Of a stretch of DNA of 28,154 nt, positions 8,601 through 15,682 are shown piece by piece (position 1 is the stretch's first letter; the number at the start of each line of letters is the position of its first letter). The notes beneath the pieces were generated by a model. It was not told where the DNA came from and did no database searches. It worked only from the letters and a program-made list of their open reading frames with translations. The stretch is from CAVSWN01 sp046728115 (GTDB lineage Bacteria; Acidobacteriota; Vicinamibacteria; Vicinamibacterales; CAVVIG01), in the NCBI GenBank assembly GCA_046728115.1, contig JBKPDW010000258.1, forward strand, positions 1 through 28,154, given 5' to 3'. The position numbers and the translations under genes were made by a program.

Positions 8601-9431
8601 TCACCTCGATCGCGCTCGTTCCGATCTGACGAACGCAATCACGCGTTCCGAGGTCTGATCTCCATCTTCGCCGAGCTTGTGCCAGATGCTCATGTGCGTG
8701 CGATCCGATATTCGAACGAGGTCCACCGGCACGCTGCCGGCGGCAGCCATTGCTTGCGCCATGTCAACGTTCTGCTGACGGCGCCAAGGTTCGTCGCCGT
8801 CGGCGTAGATGATGAGCGTTGGCGGCAGATTCGCTCGCAGATGATGCGCGGGCGACGCGTCCGTCCACACCTTCGGATCGATGCCCCAAACGCTCTTCGG
8901 CCGATCGGGTGCGACGCCTTCTCTCTCCACCCAGAAGAACGCGCTGATCGGGACGACGCCACGAACGTCGCGCGCGGACAATCCGTGCGCATTCAGATAG
9001 CGCTCGTCGGTCACGAGCAGCTCGGCAAGGTACGCGCCTGCCGAGTGCCCGACCAGGAATATCTGGTCCGGATCCCCGCCGTATTCGCCAATATGGTGCT
9101 TCACCCACGCAAACGACGCCGCGGCATCCTGCACGTGTGCGGGATGCGAAACCGCCGGTGACAGCCGGTAGTTGACGGTCGCCGTCGCGATGCCGGCCTG
9201 CGCGAACCGCCGGCCCGTCGCCACCTCGAGACTCTTGTCGTCCTGCGTCAGGGCGCCGCCGTGGATCCAGACGATGACCGGAACGCCGGTCTTGCCTTGC
9301 GGCAAGTACAGATCCAGCTTGTCGAGATCGGTCGGGTACTGCACGCCGGTCAGGTACGAAATGTTGCTGACGACTTTGACCGGCGGTACATCCGCCGCCG
9401 CGAAACACAGCGCAGCCAGCAGGAACAACAT
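8601..9431 (-). CDS. Secreted alpha/beta hydrolase (esterase, HSL/BD-FAE-like)
   Basis: A 276-residue alpha/beta-hydrolase of the carboxylesterase/hormone-sensitive-lipase-like group. The oxyanion motif HGG is at 57-59, the nucleophile elbow GHSAG at 128-132 (Ser130), the acid is D211 or D213 in YADGDEP, and the base is H246 in RTHMSIW. A short hydrophobic N-terminus (MLFLLAALCFAAADVPP) is a likely signal peptide, placing the enzyme outside the cytoplasm. The substrate cannot be deduced; short acyl esters are typical of the family. It lies 30 bases downstream of the peroxiredoxin-like gene on the same strand. It also has a TATAAT exactly 6 bases before its ATG and no Shine-Dalgarno sequence, so it may have its own leaderless promoter. 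Its stop is only 23 bases from the convergent patatin gene's stop. Confidence 0.9.
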   Translation of the reverse strand: MLFLLAALCFAAADVPPVKVVSNISYLTGVQYPTDLDKLDLYLPQGKTGVPVIVWIHGGALTQDDKSLEVATGRRFAQAGIATATVNYRLSPAVSHPAHVQDAAASFAWVKHHIGEYGGDPDQIFLVGHSAGAYLAELLVTDERYLNAHGLSARDVRGVVPISAFFWVEREGVAPDRPKSVWGIDPKVWTDASPAHHLRANLPPTLIIYADGDEPWRRQQNVDMAQAMAAAGSVPVDLVRISDRTHMSIWHKLGEDGDQTSERVIAFVRSERARSR

Positions 9432-9437
9432 GGCCGG

Positions 9438-9465
9438 ATTATAGCGGTGGGTTAGTGCTTTTCAG
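9438..9465 (-). promoter_or_regulatory. Candidate promoter giving a leaderless hydrolase mRNA
   Basis: On the minus strand a perfect -10 hexamer TATAAT (9443-9438) lies 16 bases downstream of CTGAAA (9465-9460), which matches 4 of 6 bases of the sigma-70 -35 consensus. The -10 is followed by CCGGCC and then the ATG, so transcription would begin at or within a base of the start codon. The -35 overlaps the stop codon of the upstream peroxiredoxin-like gene. This is inferred from sequence only. Confidence 0.5.
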
Positions 9466-10139
9466 GAGTTGACCCGTGCACCGCCGGTGACGCTGCTCGC
9501 GGCGCTGATCAACTCGTCGTGCGACGGGAATTTGCCCAAGCCCGAAAGACCTTCCTGGCATTCGATGTGGGACCACTGCACGATGCCGTCCCGATCGATG
9601 AGGAACTGGCCCTTCAGCTGCGAAAACGACGCGGCAAAATCCCGCTCGTCGGAAGGCGTGTTCTGATAGCCGTCCAGCGCGCTGAGAGCGGCCGCGGCCT
9701 GGGGCACCGGCAGCGGCGCAGGAAGTTCCCCGGTCGGGTTGATGTGAATGGTCTGCATCGCCTGCATCATCTCCGGCGTGGGCTCCGGATGCGGGACGCC
9801 GTACGAGCGGTGCGTGCTCAGTTGCGGATCGGCGCCGAGCGCCAGGCGCGTCGGTCTGAACTTGAAGTAGAGCCGCGCATTATCCAGATCGGTCGCGACG
9901 ATGGCGAGCGAATCGACGCCGAGCGACCTGAGGTGGTCCGACGAGGTCGCCATCTGTGCCAGCGCGCGCCTGCAGAACGGGCAGTACAAGCCATTGAACA
10001 GACCGAGCAGCAGCGGGCTCCGCCCGCGGTAATCGGCCAACGAAATCATGCGCTCTTCATTCACCGCCGCGACGGTGAAATCGGGTGCGCGGTGTCCGGG
10101 CTGAATCGGCTGACTTGGCTGCGTCATGGCTCCTACCAT
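9462..10139 (-). CDS. Peroxiredoxin-like AhpC/TSA-family redoxin
   Basis: A 225-residue cytoplasmic protein of the thioredoxin-fold AhpC/TSA group. The N-terminal GHRAPDFTVAAVNEERMISL is the usual redoxin opening, and GLYCPFCRR carries a CxxC pair (C53, C56) in the active-site position. Classic peroxiredoxins have PxxxT/SxxC here, so this resembles the thioredoxin-like or PRX-like subgroup. Reduction of peroxides or thiol-disulfide exchange is likely, but the substrate is uncertain. A middle insertion (~115-160) rich in Pro and Ala is atypical, and a further Cys sits in HIECQEG near the C-terminus. The start is ATG 10139 or in-frame ATG 10127; neither has an ideal ribosome site. It begins 9 bases after the kinase gene's stop, so translation coupling to the kinase is plausible, hinting at a redox-linked signalling pair. 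Confidence 0.85.
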   Translation of the reverse strand: MVGAMTQPSQPIQPGHRAPDFTVAAVNEERMISLADYRGRSPLLLGLFNGLYCPFCRRALAQMATSSDHLRSLGVDSLAIVATDLDNARLYFKFRPTRLALGADPQLSTHRSYGVPHPEPTPEMMQAMQTIHINPTGELPAPLPVPQAAAALSALDGYQNTPSDERDFAASFSQLKGQFLIDRDGIVQWSHIECQEGLSGLGKFPSHDELISAASSVTGGARVNS

Positions 10140-10148
10140 TTCTGCGCT

Positions 10149-13100
10149 TCAACACAAGAACGGAAGCAGGAGAATCGTATCAGGATCGAGGCCGGTCTGC
10201 TGGCAAAGCTGCTGAGCCTTTTCCATATACTCCTGCGCCCGAACACGGTCGCCCCGGTCCAGGGCAATCGTGGCCAGACCGTCGTAGCACGGGAGAATCA
10301 GTTGCGGCTCCCCAATCTTTTCAGCCAACGCAAGCGCCTCGCGATAGGCGTCTTGCGCCGGCTGGAGTTCGCCGCGGCATTGATGGATTTGCGCCATCAC
10401 GACCAGCGGAACGGCGAGGTGGTCCAGCTGTCCCAGCTCGCGGTCCAGCGTCGCGGCTGCCTCCGCCGCCTGAAGGCCTTCCGTTTCGCAGCGGTCCGTG
10501 AGTGCGCAGTACGCTGCGGCGAGGTTTGCGTAGATGTACGACTGAAGCGAGGCGGCGCCGATCCTCGACGCGATCTCCAGGCCAGTCAGCGAGACGTCGA
10601 TCGCACGTTTCGGCTCGACGGAGCTGTAAAGGACACCGAGATTGGCGTACGCCCGGCAGGCGACGTCGAGCAGGCCCAGATCGTTCGCCGCGGCGAGGCT
10701 GCGCTCGATCCGCTCGCGGGCGGCTTCGAGCTGGCCCGACCGCGCGAGCGCCACGCCGATCGTATTGGTCGCCTGCGCGATCGCGGCCGTCGCCGATTTG
10801 CGGATCTGAGCCGCGTCCGACGCTGGCGCCGCGAGCGCCTGCTCCGCCGATTGCACCGCGCGCTCGGCCCACTCGACAGCTTTGTGATTGTCTCCACTGC
10901 GAAAGGCGGCGAGCCCCAGCTCATGATAGAGGTGCGCCGCCTCGATGTGCGCCGCCGAACCCGAGAGCTCGTCCAACGCGCGCCGATACGCGGCCATCGC
11001 CTCGGTGCGATTGCCGGCCTGCCAGTGGAGAGTGCCTGTCTTGCGGGCGATGCGCGCCTGATCGACCCCGGAGTGTGCGGCGCGATAGGCGGCACCGACG
11101 CGCTCGTAATGATCCATCGCTGCGGCCCGATCGCCGAGCAGCGCCAGCAGGTCGGCGAGCGTTTCCTGCACCGCAAGCCGCGTCCCGTCCTGACCGCTCG
11201 TATCCTCCAACACCTCGAGAGCGCGCCGATAATGCTGCACACCTTCCACAGTGGTGTACGCGGCATGAGCGGCGTCGCCGGCCGCGATCAGCGCGCGTGC
11301 AGTCCGGGTGGGATCGGCCAGGCGGCCGGCAGCGTACAGGTGATGCGCGATCCCCGATGTGTACACGCGCGAGTCCCGGTCGAGCCGCGCCATGGCGTCG
11401 GCTACGCGCAGGTGAAGCCGCTGGCGGCGCAGCTGCGGGATTGCCGCGGTCAGCATCTGACATGTCAACTGGTGCGCAAAGCGCCACGTGATCTCCCGGC
11501 GACCCGAGGGACCCTTCAGGATTCGAGCTTGCTCCGCTTCGTCCAGCGCCGTGATCAACGCATCGCTGTCGATTTCGGCCACGTCTTCGAGCAGGTCCGG
11601 TTCGAAATGAGGACCGATCACCGCCGCGGCTCTCAGTACGTTCTGGCTTTCGGCTGAAACGCGCTGCATCCTGCGCTCCAGCACGACGCGCACCGTGTCG
11701 GGGAGCTCGACATCGTCGAAGTCCAGATCGCGCGTCCATTGGTTGCGCGCATCGAACAGCCGTCCGCCTTCCTTCAAGTGCCGGAACAGTTCGGCGACGA
11801 AGAACGGATTTCCGCCGGTATGATCGGCGAATTTGCGTACGAGCCTGGAGGGAGGGTGTGGCTGTCCGAGCGCTGCCAGCATGTCCTGCAATTCGGCGTC
11901 CGTGAACGGGTGCAGCACGATCGCTCGGGCGTGGCGCTGAGCGACGAGCTGATCGAGCGCAGCTTTGATGGCCTGAGGCGTGAGGTGGTCGTGTCCCTGG
12001 CCACGGACGCGGTCCAGCAGATTGTGAAATCTGCCTTTGCTCGCGACAGCAGGAAAGACCTCCACGTCGCGGTACGCCGCGATTACGACGATGGGGACGT
12101 TCGCAAGCTGCTGAGCGAGGTGCTGCGTCAACTGCAGTGTCGACTCGTCCGCCCACTGCAGATCGTCGATGAAGATCGCGAGCGGCATGAACTTCCCGCA
12201 ACGCCCGAGGAACTCGCAGACGTTCATGAACAGGTACCGCTGCCGCAACTGCGGCGGCAGCTCGAGCGGGGCCGGCATGTCGGGGAAGAGCCGATACAGC
12301 TCGGGCATCAGCTTCGCCAGCTCCGGCGCGCTCGCGCCCAGCGCCCGGCGAAATACGGTCGCTGGCATCAACCGGGAGGCTTGCTCCAGCACCTCGATAT
12401 ATGGGATGAGCGCCGGCGTGCCTTCCTGCTCGTAACACCGGCCAACCAGCGTCTGGAACCCGAGTTGCCGCGCCGCGGTCAGAATTTCTTCGCCAAGTCG
12501 CGTCTTGCCGACGCCCGCGTCGCCGAGCAGCAACGTGAGGCTGCCGCGATCGGCCCTGGCTTGCTGGAGGCTCTGTTGCAGTTGCGCGCGCTCCGCGTGG
12601 CGTCCGATGAGCCTGGTGCTGCCGTCGATCGACTGCCGATCCACGACAGTCGGCGGCGGGAGCGTCGACGAGGGAGAGATCTCGACCAGACAGCGGCGCA
12701 GGGCGCTGCGGACGTCGGTGAAAGACTGGTGGCGCGACGCGGGATCCTTGGCAAGCAGCCGCGCCAGCAGGGCGTCGAGCGTCGGGGGAATCGCCGGAAG
12801 CCGATCATGGAGCATCGGGACCGGCTCTCGCAAGATTGCAGAGAGCGTCGCGTCGATGCCTGTGCGGATGAAGGGGTTGGCGCCCGACAGGATCTCATAC
12901 AGCAGAATGCCGAACGCGAAAATATCGGATCGCCGATCCGCCGGCTCGCCGCGGATCTGCTCCGGGGCCATATAGGCCGGCGTACCTCGCACCAGGCCGG
13001 TCGGCGCAAACGTGACCGTTTCCATCTGATCGAAACCGTCGGTGTGCGGCAGGCGCGCGGCCAATCCGAAATCCATCACCTTGATGTGGCCGTCCTCGGT

Positions 13101-13532
13101 CAGCATCACGTTCGCCGGCTTGAGATCGCGGTGAACCACGCGCCGCTTGTGCGCGGCGTCGAGCGCCTCGGCGATCTCTTCCGCCACGCGCAGCGCCTCC
13201 TCGAGCCGCAGCGGTCCGTCGCGCAGCCGCCGTTCGAGCGAGTCGCCGCGGATGTACTCCATGGCGATACACGGGCGGCCGTTGAGCGTCGTCACCTCAT
13301 AGGTCGAGCAGATGAATGGATGATCGAGAGCGGCGGCGGCACGCGCTTCGCCGAGCAGCTGGTCCAGGCCGTCGGTCTCGCCGGGAGCGGTGACGAACTT
13401 GAGCGCGACCCGGCGGTCGAGCATCAGGTCGTCCGCGAGACACACCTCTCCCATGCCTCCGCGGCCGATGATTTCGACGATTTGATAACGAGGCCCTGCC
13501 ACGCCGTTGAATGCCATTGATGGTGCAGCCAC
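10149..13532 (-). CDS. Ser/Thr protein kinase-AAA ATPase-TPR fusion regulator
   Basis: A 1127-residue cytoplasmic signalling protein with no membrane segment. Residues ~16-285 are a Hanks-type kinase: glycine loop GRGGMGEV (23-30), ATP-anchoring K45, catalytic HRDLKPAN (134-141), DFG (154-156), APE (189-191). Residues ~305-600 are a predicted ATPase of the AAA_16/STAND type, with Walker A GDAGVGKT (337-344) and Walker B IFIDD (453-457), followed by QWAD. From ~750 to the end are helical TPR-like repeats, presumably a protein-binding sensor. This layout (compare PknK) is frequent in Acidobacteriota and Myxococcota. The start is GTG 13532, or ATG 13517 five codons later. Neither has a Shine-Dalgarno sequence, but TATAAA lies 6 bases before the GTG, favouring GTG and a leaderless mRNA. 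Target proteins are unknown; the downstream redoxin is the nearest candidate partner. Confidence 0.95.
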   Translation of the reverse strand: MAAPSMAFNGVAGPRYQIVEIIGRGGMGEVCLADDLMLDRRVALKFVTAPGETDGLDQLLGEARAAAALDHPFICSTYEVTTLNGRPCIAMEYIRGDSLERRLRDGPLRLEEALRVAEEIAEALDAAHKRRVVHRDLKPANVMLTEDGHIKVMDFGLAARLPHTDGFDQMETVTFAPTGLVRGTPAYMAPEQIRGEPADRRSDIFAFGILLYEILSGANPFIRTGIDATLSAILREPVPMLHDRLPAIPPTLDALLARLLAKDPASRHQSFTDVRSALRRCLVEISPSSTLPPPTVVDRQSIDGSTRLIGRHAERAQLQQSLQQARADRGSLTLLLGDAGVGKTRLGEEILTAARQLGFQTLVGRCYEQEGTPALIPYIEVLEQASRLMPATVFRRALGASAPELAKLMPELYRLFPDMPAPLELPPQLRQRYLFMNVCEFLGRCGKFMPLAIFIDDLQWADESTLQLTQHLAQQLANVPIVVIAAYRDVEVFPAVASKGRFHNLLDRVRGQGHDHLTPQAIKAALDQLVAQRHARAIVLHPFTDAELQDMLAALGQPHPPSRLVRKFADHTGGNPFFVAELFRHLKEGGRLFDARNQWTRDLDFDDVELPDTVRVVLERRMQRVSAESQNVLRAAAVIGPHFEPDLLEDVAEIDSDALITALDEAEQARILKGPSGRREITWRFAHQLTCQMLTAAIPQLRRQRLHLRVADAMARLDRDSRVYTSGIAHHLYAAGRLADPTRTARALIAAGDAAHAAYTTVEGVQHYRRALEVLEDTSGQDGTRLAVQETLADLLALLGDRAAAMDHYERVGAAYRAAHSGVDQARIARKTGTLHWQAGNRTEAMAAYRRALDELSGSAAHIEAAHLYHELGLAAFRSGDNHKAVEWAERAVQSAEQALAAPASDAAQIRKSATAAIAQATNTIGVALARSGQLEAARERIERSLAAANDLGLLDVACRAYANLGVLYSSVEPKRAIDVSLTGLEIASRIGAASLQSYIYANLAAAYCALTDRCETEGLQAAEAAATLDRELGQLDHLAVPLVVMAQIHQCRGELQPAQDAYREALALAEKIGEPQLILPCYDGLATIALDRGDRVRAQEYMEKAQQLCQQTGLDPDTILLLPFLC

Positions 13533-13538
13533 AACAAT

Positions 13539-13544
13539 TTTATA
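13539..13544 (-). promoter_or_regulatory. Candidate -10 element of the kinase gene (leaderless)
   Basis: TATAAA on the minus strand (13544-13539) is followed by six bases (ATTGTT) and the GTG start at 13532, placing the predicted transcription start on the start codon. TCGAGC, 17 bases upstream of the hexamer, is a weak -35 (3 of 6). The same -10 to start spacing occurs at the hydrolase gene. Confidence 0.42.
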
Positions 13545-13707
13545 GCCAGCACCAGCCGTAAGCTCGACGCGCGCCCCCGTGGCTCAACGCAATCGTGGCA
13601 GATTTGTGAAGCGGCGCTCTCTCCCCTACTGCTTCGTCACAGGACGAAGAATGCAACGGCCTTCGCGTTCTCCACGCTGGCCGTACCGATCCATTGTGGA
13701 CGCCGTA

Positions 13708-13956
13708 CTACGCGGGACGAAGCTTGCGATACGCAAAGAGCAGCAGCACCGCACCGAGCACCGACATCACGAGCCCTGCGGCATCCCCAGCCGCGTAGAG
13801 GCCGGCGACTCGACCCAGGAATCCTCCAATCAGAGCTCCGGCAATGCCGAGAAGAATCGTCACGATAATGCCTCCAGGATCTTTACCCGGCATGATGAGC
13901 TTGGCGATGACTCCGACGATCAGACCGAAGATGATCCATCCGATGACGCCAAACAT
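13708..13956 (-). CDS. GlsB/YeaQ/YmgE-family small membrane protein (transglycosylase-associated)
   Basis: An 82-residue inner-membrane protein of the transglycosylase-associated family (PF04226). Three hydrophobic segments are visible, roughly at 3-21, 27-46 and 58-76. The family hallmark IGWIIFGLIVGVIAKLIMPG is near the N-terminus, followed by a glycine-rich second helix (LLGIAGALIGGFLG). The length matches the family (about 80-90). Members are often general-stress induced, but their biochemical role is unclear. The start is ATG 13956, chosen because AGGAAGGAG lies 5 bases upstream; the open frame extends to 14022 without hydrophobic character or a ribosome site. It lies 175 bases upstream of the kinase gene on the same strand, a gap large enough for separate promoters. 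Confidence 0.92.
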   Translation of the reverse strand: MFGVIGWIIFGLIVGVIAKLIMPGKDPGGIIVTILLGIAGALIGGFLGRVAGLYAAGDAAGLVMSVLGAVLLLFAYRKLRPA

Positions 13957-14119
13957 GTGAGCTCCTTCCTCGAGTGAACGCGCCTGCATCGTGCAGCGGT
14001 TCAGGCGACCTCCAACCATCAAGAGGCTGCAGTGTGCTGACGTTGACCGTCCGTGGTGAGCCAGCAGTGGAGACTGCGATCAAGGGAGCGGCGGGCAGAA
14101 GTAGCGCGGACGCTGCCAT
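13883..14119 (-). CDS. Possible small ORF with strong ribosome site and signal-like N-terminus (doubtful)
   Basis: An ATG at 14119 has AGGAG exactly 6 bases upstream and begins MAASALLLPAAPLIAVSTAG, which resembles a signal peptide. After about 40 residues the frame becomes Arg/His-rich and runs out of frame into the GlsB-family gene, ending at 13883. It could be an upstream ORF coupled to that gene, the remnant of a frameshifted secreted protein, or chance. The ribosome site and N-terminus are seen; the function is unknown. Confidence 0.2.
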   Translation of the reverse strand: MAASALLLPAAPLIAVSTAGSPRTVNVSTLQPLDGWRSPEPLHDAGAFTRGRSSHVWRHRMDHLRSDRRSHRQAHHAG

Positions 14120-14706
14120 GCGGATCTCCTGAAGCTGGTCACTGAAATGAATCGATCTTCAGGATGGCGAGCGCGCGTCGCACACGCCAGACTCGCCGCC
14201 GTTCGATGACGCAGGGCACGCATGATACAACGCGCTTCGTCTCGACGCGGAGAATTTAACGGCCGTGATCTGATGAGTTGGTTGCGAGGGCGACTTCGTG
14301 GTGATCTCACGCTGGAAACGCATCCTGCTCATCCATTGTGATCGCGACTGCGTCTTTGCATCCCGCGCGTAGACGCGCGAGTAGAGCGCGGTGGCCACGA
14401 AGGGTCGTGGCGTGGCGCGCTTCAACTTCTCGAAAGCCACAGCCTTCTAAATACGCGGGACTTGGCATGTGGCTTGTTTGATCCCGCCCTCGATGCCCAT
14501 TGTTCGCCAGCGCGAAGCGTCAATCTCGATGGCGGGATCAACGTCCGCAAAGACCTGTACATCGATGACCATGCGAAGGTTCGCTTCAATCGATCGATTG
14601 ATTCGAACCTGTTTCGGCGAACCCATTGAATGGCACATCCCGCATCTCGCACGTCGAGATGGCGCGGACTGACTCGATTCAACCAGTTGCTCATGGAGGG
14701 TTGCGA
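13957..14706. other. Long intergenic region without a convincing gene
   Basis: About 750 bases separate the GlsB-family gene (minus) from the barrel gene (plus). Apart from the doubtful small ORF at 13883-14119, the open frames here (for example 14159-14440 and 14422-14694 minus, 14469-14672 plus) lack ribosome sites and family resemblance. A perfect CGCGCG/CGCGCG hairpin with a TAGA loop lies at 14364-14379. An ATCGATCGAT palindrome lies near 14590. The region looks less GC-rich than its surroundings and may hold regulatory DNA, decayed sequence or an unrecognised RNA. Confidence 0.45.
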
Positions 14707-15462
14707 ATGGATATCAGACGAGGGCTTGTGTGCAGCTCAGTCATCACTCTCGTGTTGCTCGCCGGAGCACGCGACGTTCGGGCGCAGGGTCAACCAGGCG
14801 AGTCGCCCTGGGTTGTGGACGTCGGCGTCGGTATCGACATCGGCGTCAACGGCAACGTGAATTCAGGAGCCATCGGCCGTCTTCAGAATCAGGCCACGGC
14901 AATCCTGCCCCAGCCATACGGCGAGGTCTACGGCACCGGCATACAGCTTCGCTTTGGCGGTGGTTATGCGCTGAGCGACGTCTCCGAGCTGCGCGGTGTG
15001 TTCATTTATCAGTCGGCCGACGCAGACCTCATACGGCTCGGCGACATCGGGCCGTCGAGCCTCTACGCGCAGTACTCGGACTACAAGAGCTTCGGGCTGG
15101 ACCTCGGGTTCCGCCGGTACATGCCGCTTTCCAGCCACAATCTGCGCGTATACGGGGAAGTGACGATCGGCGCGGCGTTCGTCAACAGCATCGACGCACA
15201 GTTCGCCGCGCCGCAGTCGAACCTCGTTTTCAGCACCACGGATTTCTACGATGATTCGGCGGCCTTCACGTGGAGCCTCAATGCGGGTGTCCTGTTCCGT
15301 ATTGCCGAGCAGGTGGACCTGAACGCCCAAATCGGACTGCGGCACGTGGGTGGCCTGTCGGAGGTGGATCAGCTCGTCGGAACAGGGCTCGAGGAGATCA
15401 ACAACGACAGCGCGCGCCTGACGTTTCCGATCGTCGTGGGAGTGCGCTTCCGATTCAAGTAG
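14707..15462 (+). CDS. Small outer-membrane beta-barrel protein
   Basis: A 251-residue protein beginning with a signal peptide (MDIRRGLVCSSVITLVLLAG, then ARDVRAQ, cleavage near 27). The mature part is a series of alternating hydrophobic/polar strands separated by Asp/Gly/Ser-rich turns. It ends in VGVRFRFK, with aromatic residues near the C-terminus as in BAM substrates. Size and pattern fit an 8- to 10-strand barrel like OmpA/OmpX-type or porin-family proteins, so outer-membrane location is likely and the function is unknown. The start is ATG 14707 because GGAGGG lies 6 bases upstream and the signal peptide begins there; the in-frame ATG at 14626 has neither. It converges on the giant-protein operon. 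Confidence 0.83.
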   Translation: MDIRRGLVCSSVITLVLLAGARDVRAQGQPGESPWVVDVGVGIDIGVNGNVNSGAIGRLQNQATAILPQPYGEVYGTGIQLRFGGGYALSDVSELRGVFIYQSADADLIRLGDIGPSSLYAQYSDYKSFGLDLGFRRYMPLSSHNLRVYGEVTIGAAFVNSIDAQFAAPQSNLVFSTTDFYDDSAAFTWSLNAGVLFRIAEQVDLNAQIGLRHVGGLSEVDQLVGTGLEEINNDSARLTFPIVVGVRFRFK

Positions 15463-15467
15463 ACAGC

Positions 15468-15524
15468 AGCGAGGCGGAGCCTCAGACGCGCCAGCATGTC
15501 GGGCCGCTCCGCCTCGCTGCCCGC
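15468..15524. repeat. 57-base palindromic repeat, copy 1
   Basis: The ends form an exact 13-base inverted repeat: AGCGAGGCGGAGC at 15468-15480 and its complement at 15506-15518, enclosing a 25-base loop. The unit differs from copy 2 (15614-15670) at two positions only. It begins 6 bases after the barrel gene's stop codon. A run of six T at 15529-15534 follows the stem by 10 bases, so it might help end transcription of the plus-strand gene, though the gap is long for a standard intrinsic terminator. Confidence 0.88.
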
Positions 15525-15534
15525 TATGTTTTTT

Positions 15535-15553
15535 GCCCCGCCTTCGGCGGGGC
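15535..15553. repeat. GC-rich hairpin between the two palindromic repeats
   Basis: GCCCCGCC-TTC-GGCGGGGC is a perfect 8-base stem with a 3-base loop. It is preceded on the plus strand by TTTTTT (15529-15534) and not followed by T on either strand, so it does not have the layout of an intrinsic terminator. It may still block reverse transcription or fold with the flanking repeats. Confidence 0.75.
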
Positions 15554-15613
15554 AGTCGCCTTGACGGAGAAAAACTTGACTCATTTGCAAGATTCTTGGC
15601 CATCAAGGCTCCT

Positions 15614-15670
15614 AGCGAGGCGGAGCCTCAGATGCGCCAGCCTGTCGGGCCGCTCCGCCTCGCTGCCCGC
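15614..15670. repeat. 57-base palindromic repeat, copy 2
   Basis: Second copy of the unit at 15468-15524, in the same orientation and offset by 146 bases. The 13-base inverted repeats (15614-15626 and 15652-15664) are intact; the two differences both fall in the loop. It ends 13 bases before the stop codon end of the convergent operon, so it would form a hairpin in the 3' end of that mRNA. It resembles REP-type dispersed palindromes. Confidence 0.88.
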
Positions 15671-15682
15671 CTGGGACCGCGC

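Noticed and set aside
6730..8604. A 624-codon minus-strand open frame opposite the patatin gene
   Set aside because: It is antisense to intact patatin motifs and barrel strands and has no ribosome site or family resemblance.
9519..11657. A 712-codon plus-strand open frame (and 11739-13520)
   Set aside because: Antisense to the peroxiredoxin-like and kinase genes, whose catalytic motifs are intact. The composition is shadow-like.
14422..14694. Possible small genes in the region before the barrel gene
   Set aside because: Open frames on both strands have no ribosome site, end or start within each other, and show no domain or signal peptide.
14626..14706. Upstream ATG extension of the barrel protein
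   Set aside because: The extra 27 codons have no ribosome site and would bury the signal peptide. The ATG at 14707 has GGAGGG at 6 bases.
15529..15553. Intrinsic terminator at the GCCCCGCC hairpin
   Set aside because: The T run precedes the stem on the plus strand, and the minus strand shows A after the stem. Neither orientation gives stem followed by T.
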